This document shows positions 48,741 through 61,530 of a stretch of 64,000 nt of DNA, piece after piece (the stretch's first letter is position 1; the number at the start of each line of letters is the position of its first letter). Where the stretch lies: positions 8,370,001-8,434,000 of the forward strand of contig OU612072.1 of NCBI GenBank assembly GCA_914767715.1, given 5' to 3'. The DNA comes from Membranipora membranacea (Eukaryota > Bryozoa > Gymnolaemata > Cheilostomatida > Membraniporidae). A program made the position numbers and the translations under genes. The notes below the pieces were generated by a model. It did not search any database, was not told the DNA's origin, and was given only the letters and a program-made list of their open reading frames with translations.

Positions 48741-50200
48741 GTAGCCGCATGTCAGTTGGTAAAATGCAGGTTATGCATACGAGAGGCCCCATGTTACATC
48801 CCTGACTGGTGCCATGGTATCAGCAAGACCTTCCTGATATGTAATTTGACAGGCTATAATCATGGTCAAATGCAATTTCACAATGACATCTGCCAAACGA
48901 AAAAAACTGTATTATCTTCTCAGATAGTATTTGGCCAGTAGATAGGTATCGAGACATAAGAAAAGCCACCATTACTGAATGCTGTTCCAATGTATAGTAC
49001 AAATCTGATTGTACGATCAGTCTGTTTAGATCAACACGTGTCTACCTCATGCCTCCAGTCATCACCTTACTGCCATAGGAGATCCTACCACAAAGAATTG
49101 GAACTCCACATATTTAGTAGTTTAAATTGCATCTTTCTGTGGATACAGGGGCCTTGCCTTCATGTTGATGCTGAAAATACTGACTTTTAAAAAAAAAATT
49201 ATATGTCATCAAATATAGCCTACTAGCTATAACTCTCACTGATAATTTGCATCAAACTCAATAATATGATTCAGAAAATAATTGGGATGCTACTCTGTGA
49301 TGGATTTTTCGATGTCTGATTATTATTAACTTGTTGGTGATAAAAACATGCGTCAGTCTGTGCTAGACTGAAGCTTTAGCAGTGGCTTTCATCTATGATG
49401 GGAATCATATTCATAACATACATCAATAGCTGAGGGGTGGGCTTAAAATCAATATGTAATTAAATGTTTGTTATTAAATCAGGTAATTAAATCTTCAAAC
49501 GTAGGCTCTTCCGATTTTTCTGCTTGATTTTCATAGATTCAAAGCTGCGTGGTTTTACAAAACTGCATACGTGACCTGTGCCCATATACAGTAGTACGCC
49601 GTGAAACTTTAATTTTGCTTCCTTCCTATTGGTACTACATCCACTTTTGTTCTTTATTGAAACAGAAAGAAGTGGAGATGAGCTTTTCCAGGAGCCCCTG
49701 CGATGAAAGGTTCACCGATTAAGTATTTTGGCAGTATGAAGAATTTAGCTTCGACAGCTTGTATAGGCGCATGTCTTTCCTTTGAGCAATTTCGCAATTG
49801 ATTCCTGATTGGTGCGGTGGTATCAGGAAGAACATTGTGATACTTTTTTGGATAATGCTACAAGCAGGTTCAAAGGCAACTCCATAGTAAAAAAACATCA
49901 AGCAAATGATCTCTCCTTGAATATGAAGAGCCTGTAAAAATTTCCAATTCTATGCAAACCACTCATCTCACACACAGTCAATACCATCACAGGCCATGGG
50001 CAGTTCAGGTCTAACCAGACTAAATTGACATTTGCTGAGGAGCTTTCATGTCCTGGTTGTTGTGCACACCTGGATGACCATATTCACTATGTTTACCATT
50101 GTCTCTAATACAATAGCAGTTAGACATTAGACATTAGATAACTTTCTTCCAAAAACCACTCACATCCTGGATAAACCACCTGTCATTTAAGAAACTACGC
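48741..50200. repeat. modules X and Y, copies 4
   Basis: 48741-48970 resembles 39420-39610 ('gacaggctataatcatggtc', 'ctgccaaacg'). 48980-49330 is module X and 49360-49760 module Y, closest to 40400-40930. No intact gene. Confidence 0.55.
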
Positions 50201-50869
50201 ATTGACTGATGTTCCAGATCTTGTTGATTTCATTTGTCAGTCATATGAGTTTGATCTCCATTAGATGCAAGAGCAAACTTGCTTGTTGGGGCTTCTGAGT
50301 ACTATGGGTACCTGGACTTGTACTCGGATAGTACAATCATGTTGTATTATTCCCCATTGAAGACAAGATATCATTTTTACTGTCATGGTATCCACCCTGA
50401 CCTGGTCCTTGCGCAACAAGACTGAAAATAGGGGACGCATGCTGCTTGCTTGCACAACAAACATGCAGTTAACAGATCACTTCATTTCTCATCGATACAT
50501 AGAGCCAGAATTCTGAAGGGCAAGGGGGATGATTTTATCAGAAGTTCAGAATCCTCACTTTATGGGCAAGTATTTGCACAAACTACTGTAGTGGTTTTCA
50601 ATAACGACGCGGTTTCAACTGTGTTATTAAATAAAAGAATGAATTGAAAAAGTTAACATTTAAAAAACAATGTTGGGAAGACCTTTCTTCAAAAAAACAT
50701 GACTCATTTGAGCATGTTGTTGAGCTTGAGGTGCTGCAGAAGCCGGATATAAGCCATTGTTATGTTATCAAGAGACCATTATTTTGACATCTATCAAAAG
50801 ACAAAATATGTCTGTGATGTTATTTTGGGTTGCATTGTACATATGATAATATGTAGACCATATATAAAA
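50201..50869. repeat. lectin upstream-flank module U, copy
   Basis: Matches 41150-41480: 'caagactgaaaatagggga', 'acaacaaacatgcag' and 'gggcaagtatttgcacaaac' align with near-identical blocks there. No gene. Confidence 0.6.
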
Positions 50870-53800
50870 TGACAGAGAATGATGATATAGGGTGTTAACA
50901 GTCCCTGTACCAGCTATTGTAACTGAAACTACATCTTTTTCATGAAGGGAAGAAGTTGAGGTCAGGTTAGGAGTGCCTCTGATTTGAAGTTCAAACTTCG
51001 GATAATGGTTGTTGCAATAAAAATGTATACAATGAATAGTTAGGGCGTATGATTAATTGTCTGATAGCTTGTCGACAAAGGGACCAGCCATGGCTCTCAA
51101 GGAAAACCTGCAGATCTTTTATCCGAGAGAGTCACTTGTTCCATTCCCCTCTGGTGCAGTGGCATCAGGGAGAACATCCTTATTTATCACATGGTCATAT
51201 TTAAAGGAAACTTCATGGTTATACCAAGTAGATAAAAAGATAAATGCATTTTTTTACTAGAAAGATGGCCAATTATGAGCAATGATTTTGTTCCAATAAA
51301 CTGAAACATTTGTTTTCTGCTTGGTGTTTAGAATACAACCTTATGTATCGTAAGTCATTTGTGTCTGTTTGTTATGTGAGGGTGTTCTCCCTATCTATTA
51401 ATGTCAATAAAACTCATAAAAAAGCTTCAAAAAATATATGGGTCAATTCCGCCTGTCTCTTTGAACTTGTGCAAGTTCAAATCCTGGTGCCAGAAGTGAC
51501 TCTCGATCTCTTCAGTGCATTTGCACCCAAGCTCATTGCTCAGGCCAACTGTAAGATCGGGGGTTTTGGTCCAACCACCATTGTTAAAGAGAGTAAAACT
51601 CTCCAGTACTTAGGACTTAGAAATAGTGAAGCCCTAAGTCTGACTCACATCATTGGATGAAAAGTAGGAGCAAAGATTTTTTACATATTACCATCAAAAA
51701 GTAAAACTTTGTGAATCCCTTTACATAGCTGATTTTCATAGTTATCTCTTGTGGTTGCACCTGTTTTTTTCTACCAAAATTTTGTATTGAATATTTTAAT
51801 TTCTCACGCTTCAAAACTGCCAGAACAGACACTTCCTTGCATCATTGAGTCTTACTTTGTGGCTGTGCAAATAATTTATGAGATTATGGCAACTAAAACT
51901 TCTTATCTTTGAATAAAGTAATGGTTCAGTCTTGGTGTGAGACAACATTCTCTGGAGTAAATTTTTTTTTTTTAAATGTTATGCCTAGTTCATTGTATCA
52001 TTTGTGACAACAAAGCTAATATTAGAATACTGACAATATTTGGAACTAAATAGGCTTGGTGCCATGTTTAAAATGGTTTATAATTTAAAAAGTAAAGAAG
52101 CCATTAGCAGGATTATCAGTTTGAGCTTTCAACATTTTGGACTAGAATATCATAGAGGGGGTCTCCTGGTTGTATACGAAACAATTCTTCATTAGGGAGA
52201 ACCTCGTACAAAATGTACATTCAATCTGCTGCAGTGTTTTTCAGCTGGTTCATTCTTGCGGCGTGGAAATGTACAGCGTGGTTTATGAGTCAGTTGTTAG
52301 TGGATTAAAGTATAATGAGAGCACTTCACTTGTTCAGTTTAAGCGTATGCCTGATATGCATAACTTCACTTTGCTGTCTGTTTTGATGTCAGACAGTTGG
52401 TTTGTCTCAGGGATCTTCGGTGTCTTAAACACGCGAATTTACAAATACTGAGACGTCTTACAGGTAAATCGGGGTTATCCTTCACCATAGAATTTCGAAT
52501 ATCAAGCTAAGGAGTTGTCCAGTCCAGTCCACTGTAAAATAAGCGTCAAAATACTCAATCACTACAGCGCAAAGTGCCACCATGATTAGAATTGTTATTT
52601 TGTAGCACACGCTAGACAATGCGATAAGCACATGGGTATATTCAAAATGCACAATAGTGAAACATGAGTAGATAACACTACGGAAGCAATATCCAACATA
52701 ATCCATAATACAGACGAGACCCAGTTGTTGGCCCGAATCCTATGCTACTTCATCACCTACAGTGGAGTTCGCATTCATTTTGCCTTTATTGGCTCACAAT
52801 GAGAATTACAGATTATTGAACAATGTTACAAATTATGTGACAAAGTAAGCTATGTCCATTATTACCTGTAATACACCATGATAGCCGCTCCTATATATAG
52901 AGCTCCCCTCATCAAATTCATAACTCTTCCGACACCCTGTACAGCTGATCTACAGGACTCTATCTCTGAGCCTAGATCCTACCACAGATTCTCATCAGAT
53001 GATAAAAGAGTCCGATTATTCACTTCTGGGTATCGACTCAGACAAGCTAAAATAACTCAAACATGATTATTAGTATCCAGGACAATACTACTTTCACGTT
53101 AACTCTAACCTCTCGTAAACATGCTGATTGATGTGTTCTCATAATTTATTTGACGTTATAACATTCCCTTTGTTATTGTTTTGATAATCACTATTGAAAA
53201 AGGTGATATGCTCTGAGCATGCCCAGTGAAGGCTTCCCTCTATATTCTGATGGTGATCATGGAAGAAATCTATCAAATATAATCCAGCAATATATGACTT
53301 GTTAATGAACATCAGAAATGATTTCTTCAAATATCTTAGAGCCTACAACATGCTTTGTCTTATGCTCTGCTAAGGAGGGCAACACAGTCAGAGTTACATA
53401 ATGATAGCGAAGGTTGAGGGTAAGACTGTGTCGTACAAAATGCAGGAGACATCATCACATACCTGGCTGTAGTAAGTCATGTATGAGAACAGATACAAAT
53501 CTAGGAGAACATGATCTGATTAAGAGAGGAATGAGCACCTGCTCTGTGTGAGACAGTCTGCTGTGTTTATCTCCTGTCACATGTATGACACAGCAGCTGT
53601 AACAAAAGGTCAGAGGTTATCTCAGGTTGACTGGGAGTCAGCAATAATAATGCAACAAATAAAATGAAGAAAAATACTTTTTCAAGACAATTCATTGCAT
53701 TGCATTCATTGTAATAACTGTTTCTCAAATACCTTTGTAGAAAGAAATTGAGCTGAAACAAGCATTATACTGACTTTAATACCTTTTACAAATATTTATG

Positions 53801-55466
53801 TATATATATATATAGATATATAAATATGATTGAACGGAATAAAAAATTACATATATATAGATAAAAATCTGTGCTTTTAAGTGTCATCTGTGTGTATTTG
53901 GCCCCAACTAAGTGTCACTCAAAAATAAGGAGTCATTTTATATGATCCACAAAATAATCATGTCTTAAATCCTCTTAAATAATCATGTTGGGCATCTTAA
54001 ACCCAGTAGTAGATAAAATAGCCTGAGATGGTCGATGTACGATGGGGCTGTTACGCTGTGAAACTCTATGTGTAGCTGCACCATGCTGTGTTATGTTTTG
54101 ATACGCCGTGAGTAACTACACCATGCTGAGTTAATTATCATCAAATTCAGGGAGTGAAATCGATCAACGAATAGATGATTTTGATCAGTAACAATCATAA
54201 CGAGGTAACACGCCACTCATAAACCATATTCATCGATTTGACTCCCTGTTGGTTTTTCAAAAGCCAATTTGGCCATGAGGTGACCATTCAGGTATAAAAG
54301 TCTCAATATATATTTAAGGTATGAAGACCTACAAAAAGACAATGAGGAGAAACAAATGTGACTTGCAGCAGTGGTTTAGACTACTGCTACCACTCAAGCA
54401 ATCTTGTGCTCATTGAATTATGTGTAGTTTGGAGATAACTAGTTGAGGCTTTAATCTCAGTATTATCACCTGATGGGCAAATAATTTGCACTAATCGATT
54501 TTCAAAATCAGGGTATAAAATTACGGCTCCAGGAAACGATGTCGTAATTGTCCACTGGTCAGCCGGTAACTATATAGATAATTTTTCTCATACCCTGATT
54601 TTGACAACCAGTCTGTGCAAATTAGTTGCCCACTAAGTGACAATGCTGCGATTGTAGCCTCATAATATTAGTTTTGTGCTATACAGAATTCAATAAGCAC
54701 ACATTTGCCTGTGTGGCAGCAGTGGTTTACGCTAGGTAGTCATAGCATTTTTTGTTGTCACAGCAAAAATTTATATGCAAGCTCCAACATTGTCTTCTTT
54801 ATATTGGAGTGATGGTATCTTTAGTAATTACCTCCCTTGTTACTCTCCTAGCCTGAGGCGTAAAAGAAGCTGTCTCTGTAAGTATAAGTAAAAGTATATC
54901 TTTTTAAAAGCTTGCCTTTTCATCAATGTGCCAAAAAAGAATCCTTAGTCTTTGTTAGACTGAGGCCGTGGCAGCAGCTCATCCATAACGGGTGTCCGAA
55001 CAATATACATTAATAACTGACAGGTTCCACACCCCAATGCTTGTCATTTTTAATAATGCTGCTGTGCGGGCTGGAGTCAATCTGCCATTGAATGTTGTCA
55101 TAGGAAATTAAATAACGAGACATAATTATTATTTTGGCAGGCTTTTCTGTTATTTTTGTCAGGTTTGAGGAAGCCACGAGATCAAAACTGTTTGATTGTT
55201 TAAAAATATATAACAAGCATGTACCACTGTACCACAACTTTCCATGAAGTTCTTCTTTTATCTTTGTACGGTCACTAAATCCAGTGGTGTTTTTTAACGA
55301 AAAGGAAGAAGTAGAGGTTAGCTGTCTCAAGAGGGAATGCGATTAGAGGTTCAGCCATTGAGAAGTAAGGCTGTATGAATAGTCATCTGATAGCTTGTCA
55401 ACAATGGAGTACCCGCACGCATGCACGATTTTCAAAGGGTATTTGGTCAGTAGATAGGTATTGTGA
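50870..55466. repeat. left arm of the large inverted repeat
   Basis: Reverse-complement counterpart of 57163-64000 at high similarity: the 106-codon Y frames in the two arms (55330-55010 on - and 57294-57614 on +) differ at only a few residues. The arm carries modules U (to 51280), D (51285-53330), E (53340-54900) and Y (54900-55390). The lectin gene expected between U and D is missing: 'aattatgagcaa' runs directly into 'tgattttgttcca' at 51281, whereas the other arm has 2.2 kb with the gene. Confidence 0.85.
54376..54732. mobile_element. diverged foldback element, left arm copy
   Basis: Arms 54376-54530 and 54590-54732 are reverse complements at roughly 75-80% by eye: 'ttcaaaatcagggtat' against 'catacccctgattttg'-like ends inside, and 'actgctaccactcaagcaa' against 'cactgctgccacacaggcaa' outside. 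It encodes no protein. The same element lies in inverted orientation at 57895-58252. Confidence 0.7.
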
Positions 55467-55510
55467 CACCGTCACTCAATACTGTTTAATGTTTAATGTA
55501 AGTAAAAAAT

Positions 55511-56077
55511 ACAGAGTTTTTTACACCTAAATAACTCATTTTTTCTTGAGCAATGTGACAAGGCTCAGTTATTTAATAACACAGTACTGTGTTATAACTG
55601 GTAAAATTAACTAGCTTTAATCTGGTTTCAGAGCCTCATAGTTTGTAGTTATCTTATCTTACCTTAAGCATTATGCTGTACCACGGCGCACCTTATAGTG
55701 AGTTTGTGCAAATTCACTTATCTCATCAGTTCGTTGGTTTTTCTCATCCCATTCATTCTAGACAACTGAATTGACAAGTCTTCTTTTCACAATTCCCACC
55801 CTCCCGCCCTAAAATACTACCTTATGTTATTATATTTCTCAGTGTGTGAAAGGTGACTTGGGTGCATGTGTGGTTGGTGCTAAAATTTCCGCCTTTTCTA
55901 AAGTATCGAGGCCGAATTTCCTCCTTTAAAGTTCTTGCCCTGCCCATGCTGTTCTCCAGCAACTTACTGTACTTACTTAAATGTTTATTTCTAACTTATT
56001 GGGGGTTAACCAGGAAATGGCTTATTAGTCGCCCCCCTCCGATTGGGGAACCCCCAGCTATCTTGTTAATCATTGAG
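55511..56077 (+). mobile_element. 567-base insertion with direct-repeat flanks
   Basis: Flanked by GTAAGTAAAAAAT (55498-55510) and GTAAGAAAAAAT (56078-56089). The duplicate site near 39640 has one copy and no insertion. A 12-13 base duplication fits a retroposon better than most DNA transposons. The last 240 bases match 11545-11322 (-). It contains a perfect 20-base palindrome ATAACACAGTACTGTGTTAT (55576-55595). Confidence 0.7.
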
Positions 56078-56146
56078 GTAAGAAAAAATCTGAATGTATG
56101 ATCAATCTGTTTAGAAGAGATCATTCTGTTTTGGGATTTGCAAGTA

Positions 56147-56497
56147 CCCTATAGGAGTTTAGTTTTCCCGGCATTTAGTACTCGCTTTTCGCGTTTGTGC
56201 CTAATTAGCGAAATTTAGTTTATCTTAAATTAAACTAAATGACCATAGTTACATAAACAATGTACATTTATACGGGAATACACCTAACCTACGCATGCAA
56301 GGTAGTGAGGTGTAGTGGTCTAAGTGTCTGCCTTGCAATCAGATGGATGGTTTTGCCCTCGGTTCGAATCCCAGCTTGGACATTTTTTTTTAATTTTCAC
56401 TAGTAACCCTACTAGCGAAATTTAGTACTAGCGAAATTTAGTACCAGGTCCAGATAGGTCCGAAATTAAACTCTAGCTAAGTTAAACTCCTATAGGG
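56147..56497. mobile_element. 351-base TA-flanked MITE (Tc1/mariner-like)
   Basis: TA at 56145-56146 and 56498-56499; the termini CCCTATAGGAGTTTA and its exact complement bound the element. The duplicate near 39707 reads 'gcaagTAtctcaaa' without it, proving insertion at a TA. Repeated 'agcgaaatttagt' motifs lie subterminally. TA duplication is typical of Tc1/mariner-type elements. It has no transposase and holds a tRNA-like stretch. Confidence 0.88.
56301..56381 (+). repeat. tRNA-like SINE head inside the MITE
   Basis: A-box-like TGTAGTGGTCTAAG (56311-56324) and B box GGTTCGAATCC (56361-56371), followed by a T run (polymerase III terminator-like) near 56384. The spacing is close to that of a class II tRNA. 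Whether the SINE inserted into the MITE or the MITE arose around it is not decidable here. Confidence 0.6.
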
Positions 56498-56499
56498 TA

Positions 56500-57162
56500 T
56501 CTCAAAATAAATAACTAATAAATACATTTCTAAATATACAATGTCAAAGACCGATCCGAATATCAACATATCATATACTGTTGGAAAGCTGCCGAGCTAC
56601 TGAAAATGAATACCTGAACAAAAACTTGATTCGAAGACGTTGTGTCATTTTAGGGAGGAAATGAGGCAAAAACCGCTGGTTTTGTCAATGCAGATGGAGG
56701 AGTCAAATTAATTGCAAAAAAATTCAAAACATGTGGAATGTATACTTAGAGATTGCATTCATCATAAAATTTGATTTTCTCTGATATATGACTAGTCTAA
56801 ATTGACTTTTCACGTCACGCCATACAACGCATTTTTTTTGTGAAGCCGTGAAAATATGTGAATTTTCAATCATATATTCACAACAGATCATAGGCTCGAA
56901 TCAAAATTAATTATGATTTTCTCTTAGAGTACTCTTCAAATGTCATACACATTGACTTTCAAAAAATTAGCTCGCATATTGCAGTGACAGTAGACTCTCG
57001 AATGCAGCTAATATTTTCGCCACCTTTGCATAACGCCAAACATGCTGTCCAAATAACCATTATTGTGGCCAAACAAAGTTTTTTTAGAAAGTTCTCACAT
57101 ACGAAGCCGCTTTCATTAACCATGGTGCACACAAAAAATGCCAACATAATTTTTAGGTGTAA
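56500..57162. other. central spacer of the large inverted repeat
   Basis: Contains 'gaatacctgaacaaaaactt' and 'gattcgaagacgttgtgtca', matching 26000 and 32540 but without the LINE relic found there, then sequence of the 44.4-kb repeat type. No gene. Confidence 0.55.
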
Positions 57163-57894
57163 ATACCTATCTACTGACCAAATACCCTTTGAAAATCGTG
57201 CATGCGTGCGGGTACTCCATTGTTGACAAGCTATCAGAAGACTATTCATACAGCCTTACTTCTCAATGGCTGAACCTCTAATCGCATTCCCTCTTGAGAC
57301 CGCTAACCTCTACTTCTTCCTTTTCGTTAAAAAACACCACTGGATTTAGTGACCGTACAAAGATAAAAGAAGAACTTCATGGAAAGTTGTGGTACAGTGG
57401 TACATGCTTGTTATATATTTTTAAACAATCAAACAGTTTTGATCTCATGGCTTCCTCAAACCTGACCAAAATAACAGAAAAGCCTGCCAAAATAATAATA
57501 ATGTCTCATTATTTAATTTCCTATGACAACATTCAATGGCAGATTGACTCCCACCTGCACAGCAGCATTATTAAAAATGACAAGCATTGGGGTGTGAAAC
57601 CTGTCAGTTATTAATGTATATTGTTCGGACACCCGTTATGGATGAGCTGCTGCCACGGCCTCAGTCTAACAAAGACTAAGGATTGTTTTTTGGCACATTG
57701 ATGAAAAGGCAAGCTTTTAAAAAGATATACTTTTACTTATACTTACAGAGACAGATTCTTTTACGCCTCAGGCTAGGAGAGTAACAAGGGAGGTAATTAC
57801 TAAAGATACCATCACTCCAATATATAGAAGACAATGTTAGAGCTTGCATATAAATTTTTGCTGTGACAACAAAAAATGCTATGACTACCTGGCG

Positions 57895-58252
57895 TAAACC
57901 GCTGCTGCCACACAGGCAAATGTGTGCTTATTGAATTCTGTATAGCACAAAACTAATATTATGAGGCTACAATCGCAGCATTGTCACTTAGTGGGCAACT
58001 AATTTGCACAGACTGGTTGTCAAAATCAGGGTATGAGAAAAATTATCTACACAGTTACCGGCTGACCAGTGGACAATTACGACATCATTTCCTGGAGCCG
58101 TAATTTTATACCCTGATTTTGAAAATCGATTAGTGCAAATTATTTGCCCATCAGGTGATAATACTGAGATTAAAGCCTCAACTAGTTATCTTCAAACTAC
58201 ACATAATTCAATGAGCACAAGATTGCTTGAGTGGTAGCAGTAGTCTAAACCA
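57895..58252. mobile_element. diverged foldback element, right arm copy
   Basis: Inverted twin of 54376-54732, same structure and near-identical sequence. It was therefore present before the arms were copied. Confidence 0.7.
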
Positions 58253-58762
58253 CTGCTGCAAGTCACATTTGTTTCTCCTCATTGTTTTTTTGTAGGTCTT
58301 CATACCTTAAATATATATTGAGACTTTTATACCTGAATGGTCACCTCATGGCCAAATTGGCTTTTGAAAAACCAACAGGGAGTCAAATCGATGAATATGG
58401 TTTATGAGTGGCGTGTTACCTCGTTATGATTGGTACTGATCAAAATCATCTATTCGTTGATTGATTTCACTCCCTGAATTTGATGATAATTAACTCAGCA
58501 TGGTGTAGTTACTCACGGCGTATCAAAACATAACACAGCATGGTGCAGCTACACATAGAGTTTCACAGCGTAACAGTCCCATCGTACATCGACCTTCTCA
58601 GGCTATTTTATCTACTACTGGGTTTAGGATGCCCAACATGATTATTTAAGAGGATTTAAGACATGATTATTTTGTGGATCATATAAAATGACTCCTTATT
58701 TTTGAGTGACACTTAGTTGGGGCCAAATACACACAGGTGACACTTAAAAGCACAGATTTTTA

Positions 58763-58803
58763 TCTATATATATATATATATAACTTTTTATTCCGTTCGA
58801 TCA

Positions 58804-58847
<44 letters not shown>

Positions 58848-58855
58848 AATATTTG
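58763..58855. repeat. (TA)n tract with core, right arm
   Basis: TA tracts around ATTCCGTTCGATCAT (58790-58804), the expected complement of 53826-53840 in the left arm. Confidence 0.7.
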
Positions 58856-61530
58856 TATAAGGTATTAAAGTCAGTATAATGCTTGTTTCAGCTCAATTTC
58901 TTTCTACAAAGGTATTTGAGAAACAGTTATTACAATGAATGCAATGCAATGAATTGTCTTGAAAAAGTATTTTTCTTCATTTTATTGGTTGCATTATTAT
59001 TGCTGACTCCCAGTCAACCTAAGATAACCTCTGACCTTTTGTTACAGCTGCTGTGTCATACATGTGACAGGAGATAAACACAGCAGACTGTCTTACACAG
59101 AGCAGGTGCTCATTCCTCTCTTAATCAGATCATGTTCTCCTAGATTTGTATCTGTTCTCATACATGACTTACAACAGCCAGGTATGTGATGATGTCTCCT
59201 GCATTTTTTACGTCACAGTCTTACCCTCAACCTTAGCTATCATTATGTAACTCTGACTGTGTTGCCCTCCTTGGCAGAGCATAAGACAAAGCATGTTGTA
59301 GGCTCTAAGATATTCGAAGAAATCATTTCTGATGTTCATTAACAAGTCATATATTGCTGGATTATATTTTATAGATTTCTTCCATGATCACCATCAGAAT
59401 ATAGAGGGAAGCCTTCACTGGGCATGCTCAGAGCATATCGCCTTTTGCAATGGTGATTATCAAAACAATAACAAAGGAGAATGTTATAACGTCAAATAAA
59501 TTATGAGAACATATCAATCAGCATGTTTACGAGAGGTTAGAGTTAACGTGAAAGTAGTATTGTCCTGGATACTAATAATCATGTTTGAGTTATTGTAGCT
59601 TGTCTGAGTCGATACCCAGAAGTGAATAATCGGACTCTATTATCATCTGATGGGAATCTGTGGTAGGATCTAGGCTCAGAGATAGAGTCCTGTAGATCAG
59701 CTGTACAGGGTGTCGGAAGAGTTATGAATTTGGTGAGGGGAGCTCTATATATAGGAGCGGCTATCATGGTGTATTACAGGTAATAATGGTCATAGCTTAC
59801 TTTGTCACATAATTTGTAACATTGTTCAATAATCTGTAATTCTCATTGCGAGCCAATAAAGGCAAAATGAATGCGAACCAAACTGTAGGTGATGAAGTAG
59901 CATAGGATTCGGGCCAACAACGGGGCCTCGTCTGTATTATGGATTGTGTTGGATATTGCTTCCGTAGTGTTATCTACTCATGTTTCACTATTGTGCATTT
60001 TGAATACAACCATGTGCTTATCGCATTGTCTAGCGTGTGCTAGAAAATAACCATTCTAGTCATGGTGACACTTTGCGCCGTAGTGATTGAGTATATTGAC
60101 GCTTATTTTACAGTTTGAAATGGACTGGACAACTCCTTAGCTTGATATTCGACATTCTATGGTGAAGTATAACCCCGATTTACCTGTAAGACGTCTCAGT
60201 ATTTGTAAATTCTCGTGTTTAAGACACCGAAGAACCCTGAGACAAACCGACCGTCTGACATCAAAACAGACAGCAAAATGAAGTTATGCATATCAGGCAT
60301 ACATTTAAACTGAACAAGTAAAGTGCTCTCATTTTACTTCAATCCACTAACAACTGACTCATAAACCACGCTGTACATGTCCACGCCGCTCAAAAATGAA
60401 CCAGCTGAAAAACACTGCAGCAGATTGAATGTACATATTGTACGAGGCTTCTCCCTAATGAATAATTGTTTCGTATACAACCAGGAGACCCCCTCTATGA
60501 TATTCCAGTCCAAAATGTTGAAAGCTTAAACTGATAATCCTGCTAATAGCTTCTTTACTTTTTAAATTTTGAACCATTTTTAACATGGCACCAAGCCTCT
60601 TTAGTTCACAATATTGTCGGTATTCTAATATTAGCTTTGTTGTCACAAATGATACAGAGAACTAAGCATAACATTTCTTTCTAAAATATTTACTCCTGAG
60701 ACATTGTCTCACACCAAGACTGAACCATTATCTTATTCAAAGATAAGAAGTTTTAGTTGAAATAACCTTAGATAATTATCTCATAAATTATTTGCACAGC
60801 CACAAAGTAAGACTCAATGATGCGAGGAAGTGTCTGTTCTGGCTGTTTTGAAGCGTGGGAAATGAAAATATTCAGTAAGACATTTTGGTAGAAAAAAACA
60901 GGTGCAACCACAAGAGATCTATGAAAATCAGCTATGTAAAGGGATTCACAAAGTTTTAATAGGTAAAAAATCTCTGCTTCTACTTTTCATCCAATGATGT
61001 GAGTCAGACTTAGGGCTTCACTAATTCTAAGTCCTAAATACTGGAGAGTTTTACTCTCTTGAGCAATGGTGGTTGGACCCAAACCCCTGATCTTACAGTA
61101 GGCCTAAGCAATGAGCTTGAGTGCACATGCACTGAATAGATCTAGAGTCACTTCTGGCACCAGGATCTGAACTTGCACAAGTTCAAAGAGACAGGCGGAA
61201 TTGACCCATATATTTTTTGAAGCTTTTTTATGAGTTTTATTGACATTAATAGATAGGGAGAACACCCTGACATAACAAACAGACACAAATGACTTACGAT
61301 ACATAAGGTTGTATTCTAAACACCAAGCAGAAAACAAATGTTTCAGTATTTTGGAACATAATCATTCTGAAGGTTTTGATTATTTAAATTTTTGTTGCCT
61401 TGTTTTCTTTAGTTTTTGCATAATATTATATTAAAATGTTTAGTATGATCAATTAATTAATTGATCAGTTCATGAATCATGTTCAGCTCATATTTGTCTC
61501 ATTACTTTCTAGAATAGGTAAACAAGTAAA

